In this document: positions 41,726 to 50,857 of the stretch, in pieces | How positions within the stretch are numbered: position 1 is the first letter of the stretch | Layout: every line of letters begins with the position of its first letter | Assembly: GCA_021208135.1 (NCBI GenBank) | Contig: JAJOKB010000094.1 | Span: 1 to 58,063 of the forward strand | DNA length: 58,063 nucleotides | Direction of reading: 5' to 3' | Origin: Verrucomicrobiota bacterium | GTDB lineage: Bacteria; Verrucomicrobiota; Verrucomicrobiia; Opitutales; Oceanipulchritudinaceae | Position numbers and translations under genes: made by a program | Notes under the pieces: model-generated | Databases searched by the model: none | Seen by the model: the letters and a program-made list of their open reading frames with translations, nothing else | Told to the model about the DNA's origin: nothing

Positions 41726-44410
41726 ATGTCCCCTCGATACCTATACCTATTAGTGCTAGGCCTTTTGTTCCCGGCCGCTTTTTCACATGCCGATGAAGAA
41801 CGGGCTGCGCACATGTTCAGCTTGCAAGCCATACCTACCCCGGAAGCTCCGACTCACGGCGCATTTGTGGGTACAGTTTCAGGACAACTCGTTTTTGCAG
41901 GCGGCTATCATTCCATTCCGCGTGACGGCAATTGGACTACCGGCGAATTCAGTCCGCTCATACAATATTTTGATCCGCTGCCAACGCTTTCGACCCAAGA
42001 AAGAGGTTGGTCAAAGATTCGCCAATCCTTGGGGTTGAAGGAACCCAAGCGCGACGATCAGCGCGCATGGAATACCAGTCGTCAAACACTCAGCACAGCC
42101 TTTGGTGCAAGCGCGAATCATGGCAATTTCCTCTATGGTGCCGGGGGTATTACTGAGTATGGGCTTACCGATGTCGTCTTTCGGTTAATGTGGACAGAAG
42201 ATGGATGGCAAAAACAAGTCTTACCTCCACTCCCCCAACCTGTTGCACTCAGTGGAGCCGCTGTGATGGGAAACCGCCTGTACGTGGTGGGAGGCATATC
42301 GGATCTCGAGAATCCTGAGCCTCTGAACACAATGTGGGTACTAAACCTGCAAGGCGATTTAAACCCGGCAGATCCAGAGTTGTGGCAAACAATGGAACTA
42401 CCCCACTACACGGGGACAATCCGGCCAACCGTAACAGTGCGCCGCGATGAGGTCGCTATTGCTGACGCACTTTTTGTCTTGGGTGGCTTTACTGCCGACC
42501 CTTTGACAGGAAACCTGGTTCCACAAAGGCAAAACTTCAAATACCTTCCGCCCGAACAAAGCATGGCTGGCTGGTTTGAACTTCGCCAATCTCCTGAAGG
42601 GGTTTTACTGAAAGCCGCGCTGCCGGTGGGACCAGCACATGTAATGCTGACCGGACGTTCGGTGACTGAGGCAGAACTATCACTCAATGAAGTCCTGCAA
42701 CCGCACGGGGATGACACCGATGCCTGGATCGGAACCTATCACATCTTCACCAACCAATGGGTGCAGTTGCCGTGGCCTGGATTGGGACTGCTGGAGCCCT
42801 TCGCAGTGAATACCGGCAGTAATCTCGTTTTTATCGGTATTGATCCCCATACGGAAACAACATCCTTATTGGAAGGAGCACTGGTTTTCCGCGAAAAACA
42901 TTTCTCGAATTGGGATTACCTTGCCATGGTCATTTATTTGATCGCACTTGTGGCGATTGGTAAATACTTCGCCCGCCGCGACAAAGGCACCGATTACTTC
43001 TTTCTCGGAGGGCGAAAAATACCGTGGTGGGCTGCCGGCCTGAGTATTTACGCCACCGGCACTTCGGCTATCAGTTTCATGGCTATTCCGGCCAAGACTT
43101 ACATGACCGATTGGCTGTACTTTATCGGCATGTCCATCTTTCCGTTTTTTACGTTGCTCCTTGCCGCATACCTGATCATTCCCCTGCTCCGGCGCCTTGA
43201 GATTACCACTGTCATGGAGTACTTCGACATGCGCTTTGGATTACCCATCCGCTTCATCATGTCGTTTGTTTCTGTCATGGGTCAGGTTGCCGGCAGAATG
43301 AGTATTACGCTTCTCCTTCCCGCTTTGGCACTGACTGCAGTCACCGGTATGGACATCTATATGTGCATCCTGCTAATGGGAGTACTCGCTACCATTTATA
43401 CCGTTATGGGTGGGATCAGCGCGGTTATCTGGACGGATGTGCTGCAAGTAGCAGTCTTGTTCGGTGGCGCGATTCTGAGCTTCATACTGATCATCGGCAA
43501 TGTGGACGGTGGCTTGGCACAGGTGGTAAGTCTCGGCGTTCAGGATAATAAGTTCAACTTCTTCGATTTCAGGCCAGACCTCACGACTGCCACCATGTGG
43601 ATCATGCTGCTGTGGGCCGTTTCTGACGTATTTGCCAAAGGTCTCGGACAAGAAGGTTTGCAAAGAGCCTTTTCCACCCCGGATGTGAAATCGGCACGAA
43701 GATCAATGATTACCTGCGCAGTGGTTGCGTTGCCAGCAGGCTTCCTGTTTTATGGTATTGGGACAGCCTTGTACGCATTTTACTCCCAGCATCCGGAGTT
43801 GTTAAATCCCACTCTGCAAAATGACGCCATTTTCCCTCTCTTCATTGCTCAACAACTACCGATTGGCTTGGCTGGGTTGGTTATTTCTGCATTGTTTGCC
43901 GCTGCCATGTCCACTCTGGACACGGCTATGAACAGCGTCTCCGCCATCGTTACCCGCGATTATTACGGCGTATTTCGCAAAAATGTCCCAGAAGCAGCAC
44001 AGATGCGCCTGGCCAGATGGATTACCATTGCCTGCGGAGTCATCGGCACCGGCATCGCCCTCTACATGGCCTCTTTTGAGAATCTGGGGTCACTGTGGGA
44101 TAGATTTTCAATTCTTCTAGCGCTCATAGGTGGCGGATTGGGCGGGGTTGGTGCTTTGGCATTATTGACGACCCGCGCCAACACCTATGGCACCTTGTTG
44201 GGCATTATCTTCACATCAGGATTCATTTATTGGCTCAGGTTCTTTGCTCCGGCAATCCCCGGAATCTCACCCCTTCACTTCTTCGCCTATGGCACGGCAT
44301 CTTTGGTCGTGGGATTTGTAACAGGCTATCTGTTCAGTCTGCTCATATCTTTCTTATTCCCCAAAATGGCGCAAAAAGATTTGAAAGGCCTTACATTGTG
44401 GACAGCATAG
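41726..44410 (+). CDS. Sodium/solute symporter fused to an N-terminal kelch (NanM-like) domain
   Basis: 894 residues, intact. Signal peptide (LYLLVLGLLFPAAFSHA), then a periplasmic beta-propeller of about 360 residues with kelch repeats (AVMGNRLYVVGG, ALFVLGGFTAD, NLVFIGID) resembling N-acetylneuraminate epimerase. From about residue 400 comes a 13-14 TM SSS symporter: GKYFARRDKGTDYFFLGGRK, WWAAGLSIYATGTSAISFMA, FDMRFGLPIRF, ISALFAAAMSTLDTAMNSV. This fusion suggests that a sugar (sialic acid or another 1-epimerisable sugar) is processed before Na+-driven uptake. The substrate is not known. A weak hairpin precedes it. Confidence 0.88.
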   Translation: MSPRYLYLLVLGLLFPAAFSHADEERAAHMFSLQAIPTPEAPTHGAFVGTVSGQLVFAGGYHSIPRDGNWTTGEFSPLIQYFDPLPTLSTQERGWSKIRQSLGLKEPKRDDQRAWNTSRQTLSTAFGASANHGNFLYGAGGITEYGLTDVVFRLMWTEDGWQKQVLPPLPQPVALSGAAVMGNRLYVVGGISDLENPEPLNTMWVLNLQGDLNPADPELWQTMELPHYTGTIRPTVTVRRDEVAIADALFVLGGFTADPLTGNLVPQRQNFKYLPPEQSMAGWFELRQSPEGVLLKAALPVGPAHVMLTGRSVTEAELSLNEVLQPHGDDTDAWIGTYHIFTNQWVQLPWPGLGLLEPFAVNTGSNLVFIGIDPHTETTSLLEGALVFREKHFSNWDYLAMVIYLIALVAIGKYFARRDKGTDYFFLGGRKIPWWAAGLSIYATGTSAISFMAIPAKTYMTDWLYFIGMSIFPFFTLLLAAYLIIPLLRRLEITTVMEYFDMRFGLPIRFIMSFVSVMGQVAGRMSITLLLPALALTAVTGMDIYMCILLMGVLATIYTVMGGISAVIWTDVLQVAVLFGGAILSFILIIGNVDGGLAQVVSLGVQDNKFNFFDFRPDLTTATMWIMLLWAVSDVFAKGLGQEGLQRAFSTPDVKSARRSMITCAVVALPAGFLFYGIGTALYAFYSQHPELLNPTLQNDAIFPLFIAQQLPIGLAGLVISALFAAAMSTLDTAMNSVSAIVTRDYYGVFRKNVPEAAQMRLARWITIACGVIGTGIALYMASFENLGSLWDRFSILLALIGGGLGGVGALALLTTRANTYGTLLGIIFTSGFIYWLRFFAPAIPGISPLHFFAYGTASLVVGFVTGYLFSLLISFLFPKMAQKDLKGLTLWTA

Positions 44411-44435
44411 CACCCTTCTTGCTTTTGCTATTCCA

Positions 44436-45242
44436 ATGAACCTATTGCTGCATAGCCTCTATTCACCGTTTTTCTGGTTTTTCTGGGGTAGTGTCACGTT
44501 CTGGATTCTGTCACGCCCCCCCATCCAGTACCAGAAAAAGACTGTGGAAAGGTTATGGCGCAGGTTTGCTTCTGGTTGGCTTTTTAGCCAGCCCCCTCGG
44601 TAATCAGTGGCTGCATTGGACGTTGGTGGCAGGCTTGCAATCATCTTTCGAAACAACGCAGTCCAACGAAATGATTCGGGACCGCGTTACCTGCTGGTGG
44701 CTGCTGGTGGTTACCTGATAATGCCGGATCCTAGGGAGGACGTGCTAAGCACGATGACAGCGGTGCGCGTGGCCGCAGCGGCAAAAGTACACAGTCGCTT
44801 TCCGCAAGCCACACTGGTCATGCAAGGAACCGGCAGATTGGTCGTGGATGGTGATAAAGAGATTCGCCACGCAGCCAGACAAGGCGAGTTAATGTCCCAA
44901 TTGGCAATCAGTCTAGGCGTGCCATCCGATAAAATACTGATGGAAGTGGAATCGCGCAACAGTCGTGAGCATCTGGATGAGATTTTGTCATTCCCAGGAG
45001 TCAATCGGAAAACCCCGCTGGGAATCGTCAGCGCCGACTGGCATTTGCGCCGCCTACGCCTGGTTTTTTCCGAAGATTTTGACCAGGTATGGTACTTCCC
45101 TGCCAGTGAACCTCCGGTCAGGGTATCGGGAATGGCAAGGATATGGCCAACTGAAGGTGCCCTCAGCGTGTCCCGATTATACCTCAGGGAATGGGGAGCC
45201 ATTATTTGGTACAAGCTCGGAGGTCGAAGCTCAGGGCGCTAA
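44436..45242 (+). CDS. DUF218 / YdcF-ElyC-like membrane protein, two frameshifts
   Basis: About 268 residues after joining. Two N-terminal TM segments (SLYSPFFWFFWGSVTFWIL; YGAGLLLVGFLASPLGNQWL), then the DUF218 Rossmann-like domain with PRYLLVAAGGY, MQGTGRLVV, ESRNSREHLDEIL and VSADWHLRRLRLVF. ElyC/SanA relatives act in envelope maintenance and peptidoglycan precursor recycling. Frameshifts are in the C7 run at 44516-44522 and near 44670. It lies 25 bases after the symporter gene and overlaps the convergent CDF gene by 12 bases. Confidence 0.8.
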
Positions 45243-46175
45243 TTGAGGTCCATCGGCAACACCCTTCTCCTTCAAATGTTCCGTGGTTGCGGGCTCAATA
45301 TGAATCAATACATCCAAAACTTCAGGATGTTTGCCCATAATACTCGCCCGCACTTTGCGCGCAATTTCGTGACCCGCTGCCACCGAAAGGTGTTCCGGTA
45401 CTTGCAAATGCAAATCTACTTCCAGCATATCACCAATCCTTCTTGCACGAAACTCGTGATAGGCGACGGCCCCCGAAACAGGCAAAATGTGTTCTCTCAA
45501 ATCGTTCAATACTCCCGCATCGGGTGCCCTGTCTAGCAAATCATGGATGGCAGGCCAGGATAACTTTAAGCCAATCCAGGCGAGATAAGCACCGAGGGCT
45601 GCCCCAACCAATGCATCCAGAAACAACCAGTTGTCACCGAACCAAAAGGGCACGGCCACCGCACACAAGGTAATGACAGAAGTCACCGTATCAGTGCGAT
45701 GATGCCAGGCGTTGACCAATAGCAACCGCGACTTCAACCTCACAGCAACAGCACGGGTGATCCAGAACAGGGATTCTTTTGCCACAATGGATAATGCGGC
45801 AACATATAGAACCACAACCGATGGAATGCCACGTGCAGGACTTTGCAACGACTTCAGCGAGCCCCAAAACAGAAGGATGGCAAATGCAAAGATGCTCACT
45901 GCAATCAATAGTTGAACCAAGGTTGCGAACCGGTGGTGCCCGTAGGGATGGTCGGCATCTTTAGGTCTATTGGCTATAAATAAACCCAATAACACCGCCA
46001 CATCTGAAGACAGATCCACCAAGCTGTGCAACCCATCGGCAATCAAGGCACGCGATGAGCCCCAGTATCCAACCACAACTTTGCCAACGCTGAGAATGAG
46101 ATTTACCACCACACTCAGGTAGGTCACCCGCATCGCATCGCGGTGATTCAGTACCTGCTGGGGCAAGGTATCCAT
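45231..46175 (-). CDS. Cation diffusion facilitator (CDF) metal exporter
   Basis: Inner membrane antiporter exporting Zn2+ or related divalent metals in exchange for protons. 314 residues, intact, six TMs. Metal site motifs: LIADGLHSLVDLSSD (TM2), HPYGHHRFATL, NAWHHRTDTVTSV (TM5), and a C-terminal cytoplasmic domain (EVDLHLQVPEHLSVAAGHEI). HHRTD in TM5 is a Zn-type signature. It starts 8 bases after the asd stop on the same strand. Proximity to the ZnuD-like receptor 2 kb away may reflect a metal homeostasis neighbourhood. Confidence 0.93.
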   Translation of the reverse strand: MDTLPQQVLNHRDAMRVTYLSVVVNLILSVGKVVVGYWGSSRALIADGLHSLVDLSSDVAVLLGLFIANRPKDADHPYGHHRFATLVQLLIAVSIFAFAILLFWGSLKSLQSPARGIPSVVVLYVAALSIVAKESLFWITRAVAVRLKSRLLLVNAWHHRTDTVTSVITLCAVAVPFWFGDNWLFLDALVGAALGAYLAWIGLKLSWPAIHDLLDRAPDAGVLNDLREHILPVSGAVAYHEFRARRIGDMLEVDLHLQVPEHLSVAAGHEIARKVRASIMGKHPEVLDVLIHIEPATTEHLKEKGVADGPQLAP

Positions 46176-46183
46176 CCTAAGAA

Positions 46184-47195
46184 CTAACCGATCAGGCGCT
46201 CCTGCAGTAATAATTCCGCAATTTGTACGGCATTCAATGCCGCCCCTTTAAGAATTTGGTCACCAACAACCCACAAAGCCAACCCATTGGCAAAAACCGT
46301 GTCGCGCCGCAGCGACCTACCGCACAATCCCATTGGCCAGCGATTGCCAGCGGAGTTGGATAAACATTTTCCTCAGGCTCATCGACGAGTTGCACCCCTG
46401 AAAAATCCCGGATGGCCTGGCGGGCAATGTCCAGATCCACTGGTTGCGTAAACTCTGCATGCAGGGCAATTGAATGTGCCCGCAGCACCGGAACCCGCAC
46501 ACAGGTCGTTGAAACCTGCAACTCAGGCAATTCCAGAATCTTCCGGCCTTCATTGAGCATCTTCAGCTCCTCCTTCGTATAACCATTGACCTGAAAACTA
46601 TCCACATGCGGAAACAGATTAAATGCAATCGGGTGCGGATAATTCCGTGGAGTTGCAGTTTCGCCGCGAGACCAACTGCGCACCTGGTCCTCCAGCTCAA
46701 CCATACCCTTAACCCCGGAACCGGAAACAGCTTGGTACGTGCAGGCGACGAAACGCTGTAAGCCAAAACTGCGGTGCAGTGGCGTCAATCCCATCAATGC
46801 GATAGCCGTGGAACAATTGGGATTGGCAATGATGCCTCTATGATTGCGCACCGCATGGGGGTTCACCTCCGGCACAATCAATGGCACGCTTTCGTCCATC
46901 CGGAAGGCCGAACTGTTATCGACAACAACCGCTCCAGCCTCAACTGCTGCTGGACATAGCTCCTTACTGGTGCCTGCGCCTGCCGAGAAAAACACCAGAT
47001 CCAAACCTTGAAATGCTTCCGGCTTGGCTTCTTGCACCGTCCAACTGCGCCCTTTGTGAGTAATTACTTTGCCAACGGAACGCGCCGACGCCAACAGCAC
47101 TAGCTCCTTTACCGGAAAAGAACGTGCGTAAAGCAATTCGATGAGATCTTGACCAACAGCGCTGTGGCGCCGACAATACCGACCTTGTATGCCAT
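46184..47195 (-). CDS. asd: Aspartate-semialdehyde dehydrogenase, two frameshifts
   Basis: Second step of the aspartate pathway to lysine/diaminopimelate, threonine and methionine. About 337 residues joined. [11 protein letters not shown] and [10 protein letters not shown] (shift between, near 47160), catalytic Cys in [16 protein letters not shown], His and Arg region [31 protein letters not shown], and the end [20 protein letters not shown], restored by correcting a shift near 46310. Ends QERLIG then TAG at 46184. The start overlaps that of the divergent L,D-transpeptidase by 7 bases. Confidence 0.93.
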
Positions 47196-47740
47196 ATGAT
47201 TTGCCAGATGAATTATTGAATTTGCGAACCGCCTGCGAGGCCCAGAAAATTGAAGTGCCAGAGGATGCCATAACCGTTTCAGTTGGCGAGCATAAACTTA
47301 AACTCTGGCATCAAGGATCGGTCGTACTCCAGTTCGATTGCTCAACAAGTAAAAACCCGGTTTGCAATATAGAGGGTTCGCTGGGAACTCCCTTGGGGCT
47401 ACATCGTATCGCACAAAAAATCGGCGCCAATCAGCCCCAATGTATGGTGTTCCAGGCACGGGTTCCCACTGGAGTATGTTATGGTGAACGCGCAGACGCC
47501 GGCCATGGTCAAAAGGCACTCGTTACAACCAGAATCCTTTGGCTGGACGGTTTACAACCCGGATTCAACAAAGGCGGCAACCTCGACTCAATGCGCCGCT
47601 TTATCTATATCCACGGCAGCAACCTACAACAACAAATTCCAACTCCGTTGAGTGCCGGTTGTGTGCTCTTGCGGGACCCGGATTTAATTCAGTTGTTTGA
47701 TTCCGTGGCTGAGGGAACTTTGGTGTGGATATCTCCCTAA
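47189..47740 (+). CDS. L,D-transpeptidase (YkuD/ErfK type)
   Basis: Cross-links peptidoglycan through 3-3 bonds or attaches proteins to it. 183 residues, intact. YkuD motif with catalytic Cys: RFIYIHGSN (His) and PLSAGCVLLRDPDL (Ser-x-Gly-Cys); the usual Arg just after Cys-Ile/Val is replaced by Leu, with Arg one position later. No signal peptide is visible on the ATG at 47189, unusual for a periplasmic enzyme, so either the true N-terminus is out of frame or export is non-classical. The start overlaps asd divergently. Confidence 0.82.
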   Translation: MPYDLPDELLNLRTACEAQKIEVPEDAITVSVGEHKLKLWHQGSVVLQFDCSTSKNPVCNIEGSLGTPLGLHRIAQKIGANQPQCMVFQARVPTGVCYGERADAGHGQKALVTTRILWLDGLQPGFNKGGNLDSMRRFIYIHGSNLQQQIPTPLSAGCVLLRDPDLIQLFDSVAEGTLVWISP

Positions 47741-47760
47741 CAGCAGCTCATCCACTGCCT

Positions 47761-49910
47761 TCAAAACCTAAATCCAAATTCTAGCCCAATTGAGCGACCG
47801 GGTTGCGGAGCAACGTCTTTGAGAAAGCTGCTGTGATTGCGAACGGTCTCATTCAGTAGATTGCTGCCACTAAGCGTAAGCACATACGTTACGTCGGCAA
47901 TTTCCCAGGATCTGGATATGGTAATATCCAATAGCGTAAATGCCGGACTGGTTGTCTGATGTGCTAATGTTCCAAAAATACCAGGAGGGACACGGTTTTG
48001 GGCCATAGTTCTTGTCACGGAAATTCGCCCCTGCAACCCGCCCCATCGAAAATCGCCCGCGACACCGACCCTACCAGGAGCAATTCTGGGCAAGGGCATA
48101 TCCCGATCCTGGTCCTCCCCACGCATGTAATCCGCAAATACTCGCAATTGAAATTGTCCCCATAAAGCAGTTTGCCACCACTCACTCACTGCAACAGCTT
48201 CAATGCCTCGGAATAATGCCGCCCTTTGCACATAGCTATGGGCAGTCAATCCTTCCACTTCAAATCCAAGATTCTCTGCAAAAATATAGTTACTCACTGC
48301 CCGCCGGTATACCTGAAGTCGAAGCGTTCCAAATCTGGAGCGCACTTGCTGGCTTAGCTCAATCAAAAGTGCCTTCTCATTTTCCAGATCAGGATCCGGT
48401 ATTAAAAAAATCCCCGTAGCCGCGTGGGGTGCCTCGATAAACAACTCCTCAGCGTGCGGAATCCGCCGGGTCTCGGAGAGATGCAATTGAGTCTCCAACA
48501 TTGGGCTCCAACGATATCTGATATCAAGGCCCACACCATGAACCCACGCACTGCGCGCAAAATCGTCTCGATCCGTACGCCGTGATTTTTGCAGGTCAAT
48601 TCTTGCCGCAGGCATGATTGCCAACTTACCCAATTCCACCGAATGGACCAAAGCCACCCCTGCATGTTGCGTGCGTGTTGCCAGGTAGTCCTCATCAACC
48701 CGGTTGGCTATGTAATACAAATTCCGGTTCGTGTAGTCGTTGATGCCTGTTGAAATCACCAATCGGCTCAGTCCCATGCCTCCCTTATGCTCAGCTTCAA
48801 GATTCAACTCACTCTTCCGCTGACCAAATGCATTGATCAAAAATGCGCCCTCTCTTTCTTCCTGATCAAAGGTAGTATGCGCCAACGTCACCTTCAGCGC
48901 ATTGTTGTCATCCCCTCTTAGTAGTTCCGCTTCATTGAGACTCGCCTGGACTATCCATTGCTCTTGCAATAACTGAATCCTTACCGCATCCAGCGGCGAT
49001 GGCCCCCAACCGACACTCGTGCCAAATGGATTGCCATGTGTGTGTCCATCCAACGGAACTCCGTAGTCACTGCCAAATCGATGATAGCCTAAGGTCCATT
49101 GCACCTTCCTTAACGGCGTGCCTATCGCAAATGCCGTGGCACTGCTTTTAAAATCAGTGTTCGGAACTTTACCAAAGGGGTTTTCAGCTACCTGTCCACG
49201 AGCAGATGGCGGCACCCGGAGTCGGTTGTTCGGTCATACTCTTCGGTACGAGCAAATCCAGGTATTTGATAGTCCTCACCATCGCGATACGCATAATTGA
49301 GCCGAAACGCTACACGCTCGCTGCCATATCCTCCCAGCAAAACTACTTGCCGACCTCTATTCACAGTTCCATAACCCGCCCGAAAATCACCCGACAAGCC
49401 CGGCAATGTCCCAGCCGTTTCCAGAAAATCAGGCCGCACATCCACCGCACCGCCCAAGGCCCCACTACCAAATCTTAAGGCCGCAGCTCCTCGATATATG
49501 CGCACATTACTAATAAAGCCAGGATCCAGAGCCACCGCATGATCAGGACTTGAGGCCGATAAATCTCCCATCCCCAATCCCGATTGCAGCACTCCAACCC
49601 GAAATCCATCCAACCCACGGATTACAGGTCGCGACACAGCCAACCCAAATGAACTACCCGCAACGCCAGGCTGATCACTCATGAGGTCTACCAACGTCAC
49701 CGCATTCAACTGCCCTGACCGCGGTCCAACCACTGTATCTGCAAGTTCCAGTTGACTCCCTATAATTCGCGTCTCAACCGCATGATCAGGCAACTCAAGA
49801 ATCTCTGCCTGTGCCACGCACATACACATCATCTGCATCCAAATACACCCCACCCCAAAAAAACTTTTCTGTTTGCCCCTTGACAGATGTCCGCTCTTAT
49901 TGAAAGTCAT
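47761..49910 (-). CDS. TonB-dependent receptor, ZnuD-like (zinc uptake), one frameshift
   Basis: Outer membrane 22-strand receptor. Signal segment, then plug: LDRG-free start, VDLMSDQPGVAGSSFGLAVS, RPVIRGLDGFRVGVLQSGLG, MGDLSASSPDHAVALDPGFI, and RIYRGAAALRFGSGALGGAV. The SPDHAV block and RPVIRGL pattern match ZnuD-class zinc receptors. The barrel contains SDYGVPLDGHTHG, a His-containing loop typical of the family, and ends in RSIGLEFGFRF, an aromatic C-terminal outer membrane signal. The frameshift is near 49205. Joined length about 716 residues. Divergent from the His-rich surface-protein genes with only 32 bases between start codons. Confidence 0.88.
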
Positions 49911-49946
49911 TTGCAATAAAAAATGAAAGCAGTCATAGCAAAATGA
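49901..49946. promoter_or_regulatory. Shared divergent control region with repeats
   Basis: The 32-base gap between the receptor ATG (49910) and the surface-protein ATG (49943) contains an inverted repeat TCATTT-N8-AAATGA (49907-49926), overlapping the receptor start codon, and an imperfect direct repeat (TGAAAG...TCAT...GCAA...AATGA) in 49901-49926 and 49924-49946. A metal-responsive repressor (Zur-like) could control both sides, but the sequence does not match the classical Zur box closely enough to name it. Confidence 0.4.
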
Positions 49947-50845
49947 GAATCGACAGAACGCAAGCTGTAATTTGTGCGCTGGCACTTGCGGCAATTATTA
50001 CCCCTGCCCATGCAGACGGTGCTCAGGTGCTTAACCATGGGCATTATGACCTGCGTTTCGAGTTCGATCCAAATACTGGCTGGAATTATGGCATTGTAAA
50101 TTACGCGACTGGGGAAGTCCTGAACCCATGGACCACTTTTCTTCAATTAGGTCAATCAAGCGAGAGATTAGTCAATAATCAGCTTTCTTTTATGGGTTCA
50201 CCAGGCAGCACTTTTTGGGTCTTACCTGAACAATTGGAAAGCATTGGCCAGGAAGATGAAGTGCTTTGGCTAGGCCTGGGAGCACCCAATTTCCCACGCA
50301 ACGTGTTTACCGGCGGCGCGGGCAATCGAGGCAGATTAAGCATGCGCCTGATCGATGTGTCAGGATCAGGCATCGATGCTGGCGGAAGTTTTTTCATGTA
50401 TCAGAGCGCTTTTCCAAATCCCGTGGTCATTTTCAGTTTTGTCAATGGCACGGTAGGCGGATCACAGATGGTAAATAACATCGTAACTAATTTTCACGCT
50501 CACTTTAACTGGGCATTCACCCAACCCGGAACTTACCATGTCAAGTTTGCTATCAGTGGAGAATTAGTGCCCGAATTAGGCGGAACAACAATTACCACTC
50601 ACGTGATGTATTCATTCCTCGTGGATGATGTCGATACATCAGCACCATTCCCATTCGCACGGCCCATCGGCGCTGGCTGGTACTGGCAGGACGCAACAGG
50701 ATTTATATACCCTGCCAACAACCACTGGGTTTGGCTGGCGTCCCAGCAATCATGGCATTATTTCCCTGCCCAGCAGCCGCTGGGGCTGTGGTCTGGCACT
50801 ATTGAGCAAGACGGTCAATGGCATTGGCTGTGGCAACCTCGCTAA
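49943..50845 (+). CDS. Surface protein with actinobacterial-type anchored-repeat domain and aromatic C-terminal module
   Basis: Signal peptide (AVICALALAAIITPAHA), then a domain of about 210 residues (GHYDLRFEFDPN, STFWVLPEQ, VLWLGLGAPN, RLSMRLIDVSGSG, HAHFNWAFTQPGTYHVKF) resembling the TIGR03769/choice-of-anchor M type domain of secreted proteins, which in actinobacteria is associated with metal ABC transporters. The final 60 residues hold the aromatic module (TGFIYPANNHWVWLASQQSW, then HYF). Intact. It is 12 bases upstream of its paralogue and divergent from the ZnuD-like receptor. Anchoring by LPXTG or PEP-CTERM is absent. Confidence 0.8.
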   Translation: MRIDRTQAVICALALAAIITPAHADGAQVLNHGHYDLRFEFDPNTGWNYGIVNYATGEVLNPWTTFLQLGQSSERLVNNQLSFMGSPGSTFWVLPEQLESIGQEDEVLWLGLGAPNFPRNVFTGGAGNRGRLSMRLIDVSGSGIDAGGSFFMYQSAFPNPVVIFSFVNGTVGGSQMVNNIVTNFHAHFNWAFTQPGTYHVKFAISGELVPELGGTTITTHVMYSFLVDDVDTSAPFPFARPIGAGWYWQDATGFIYPANNHWVWLASQQSWHYFPAQQPLGLWSGTIEQDGQWHWLWQPR

Positions 50846-50857
50846 TCCCGCTTTCCT

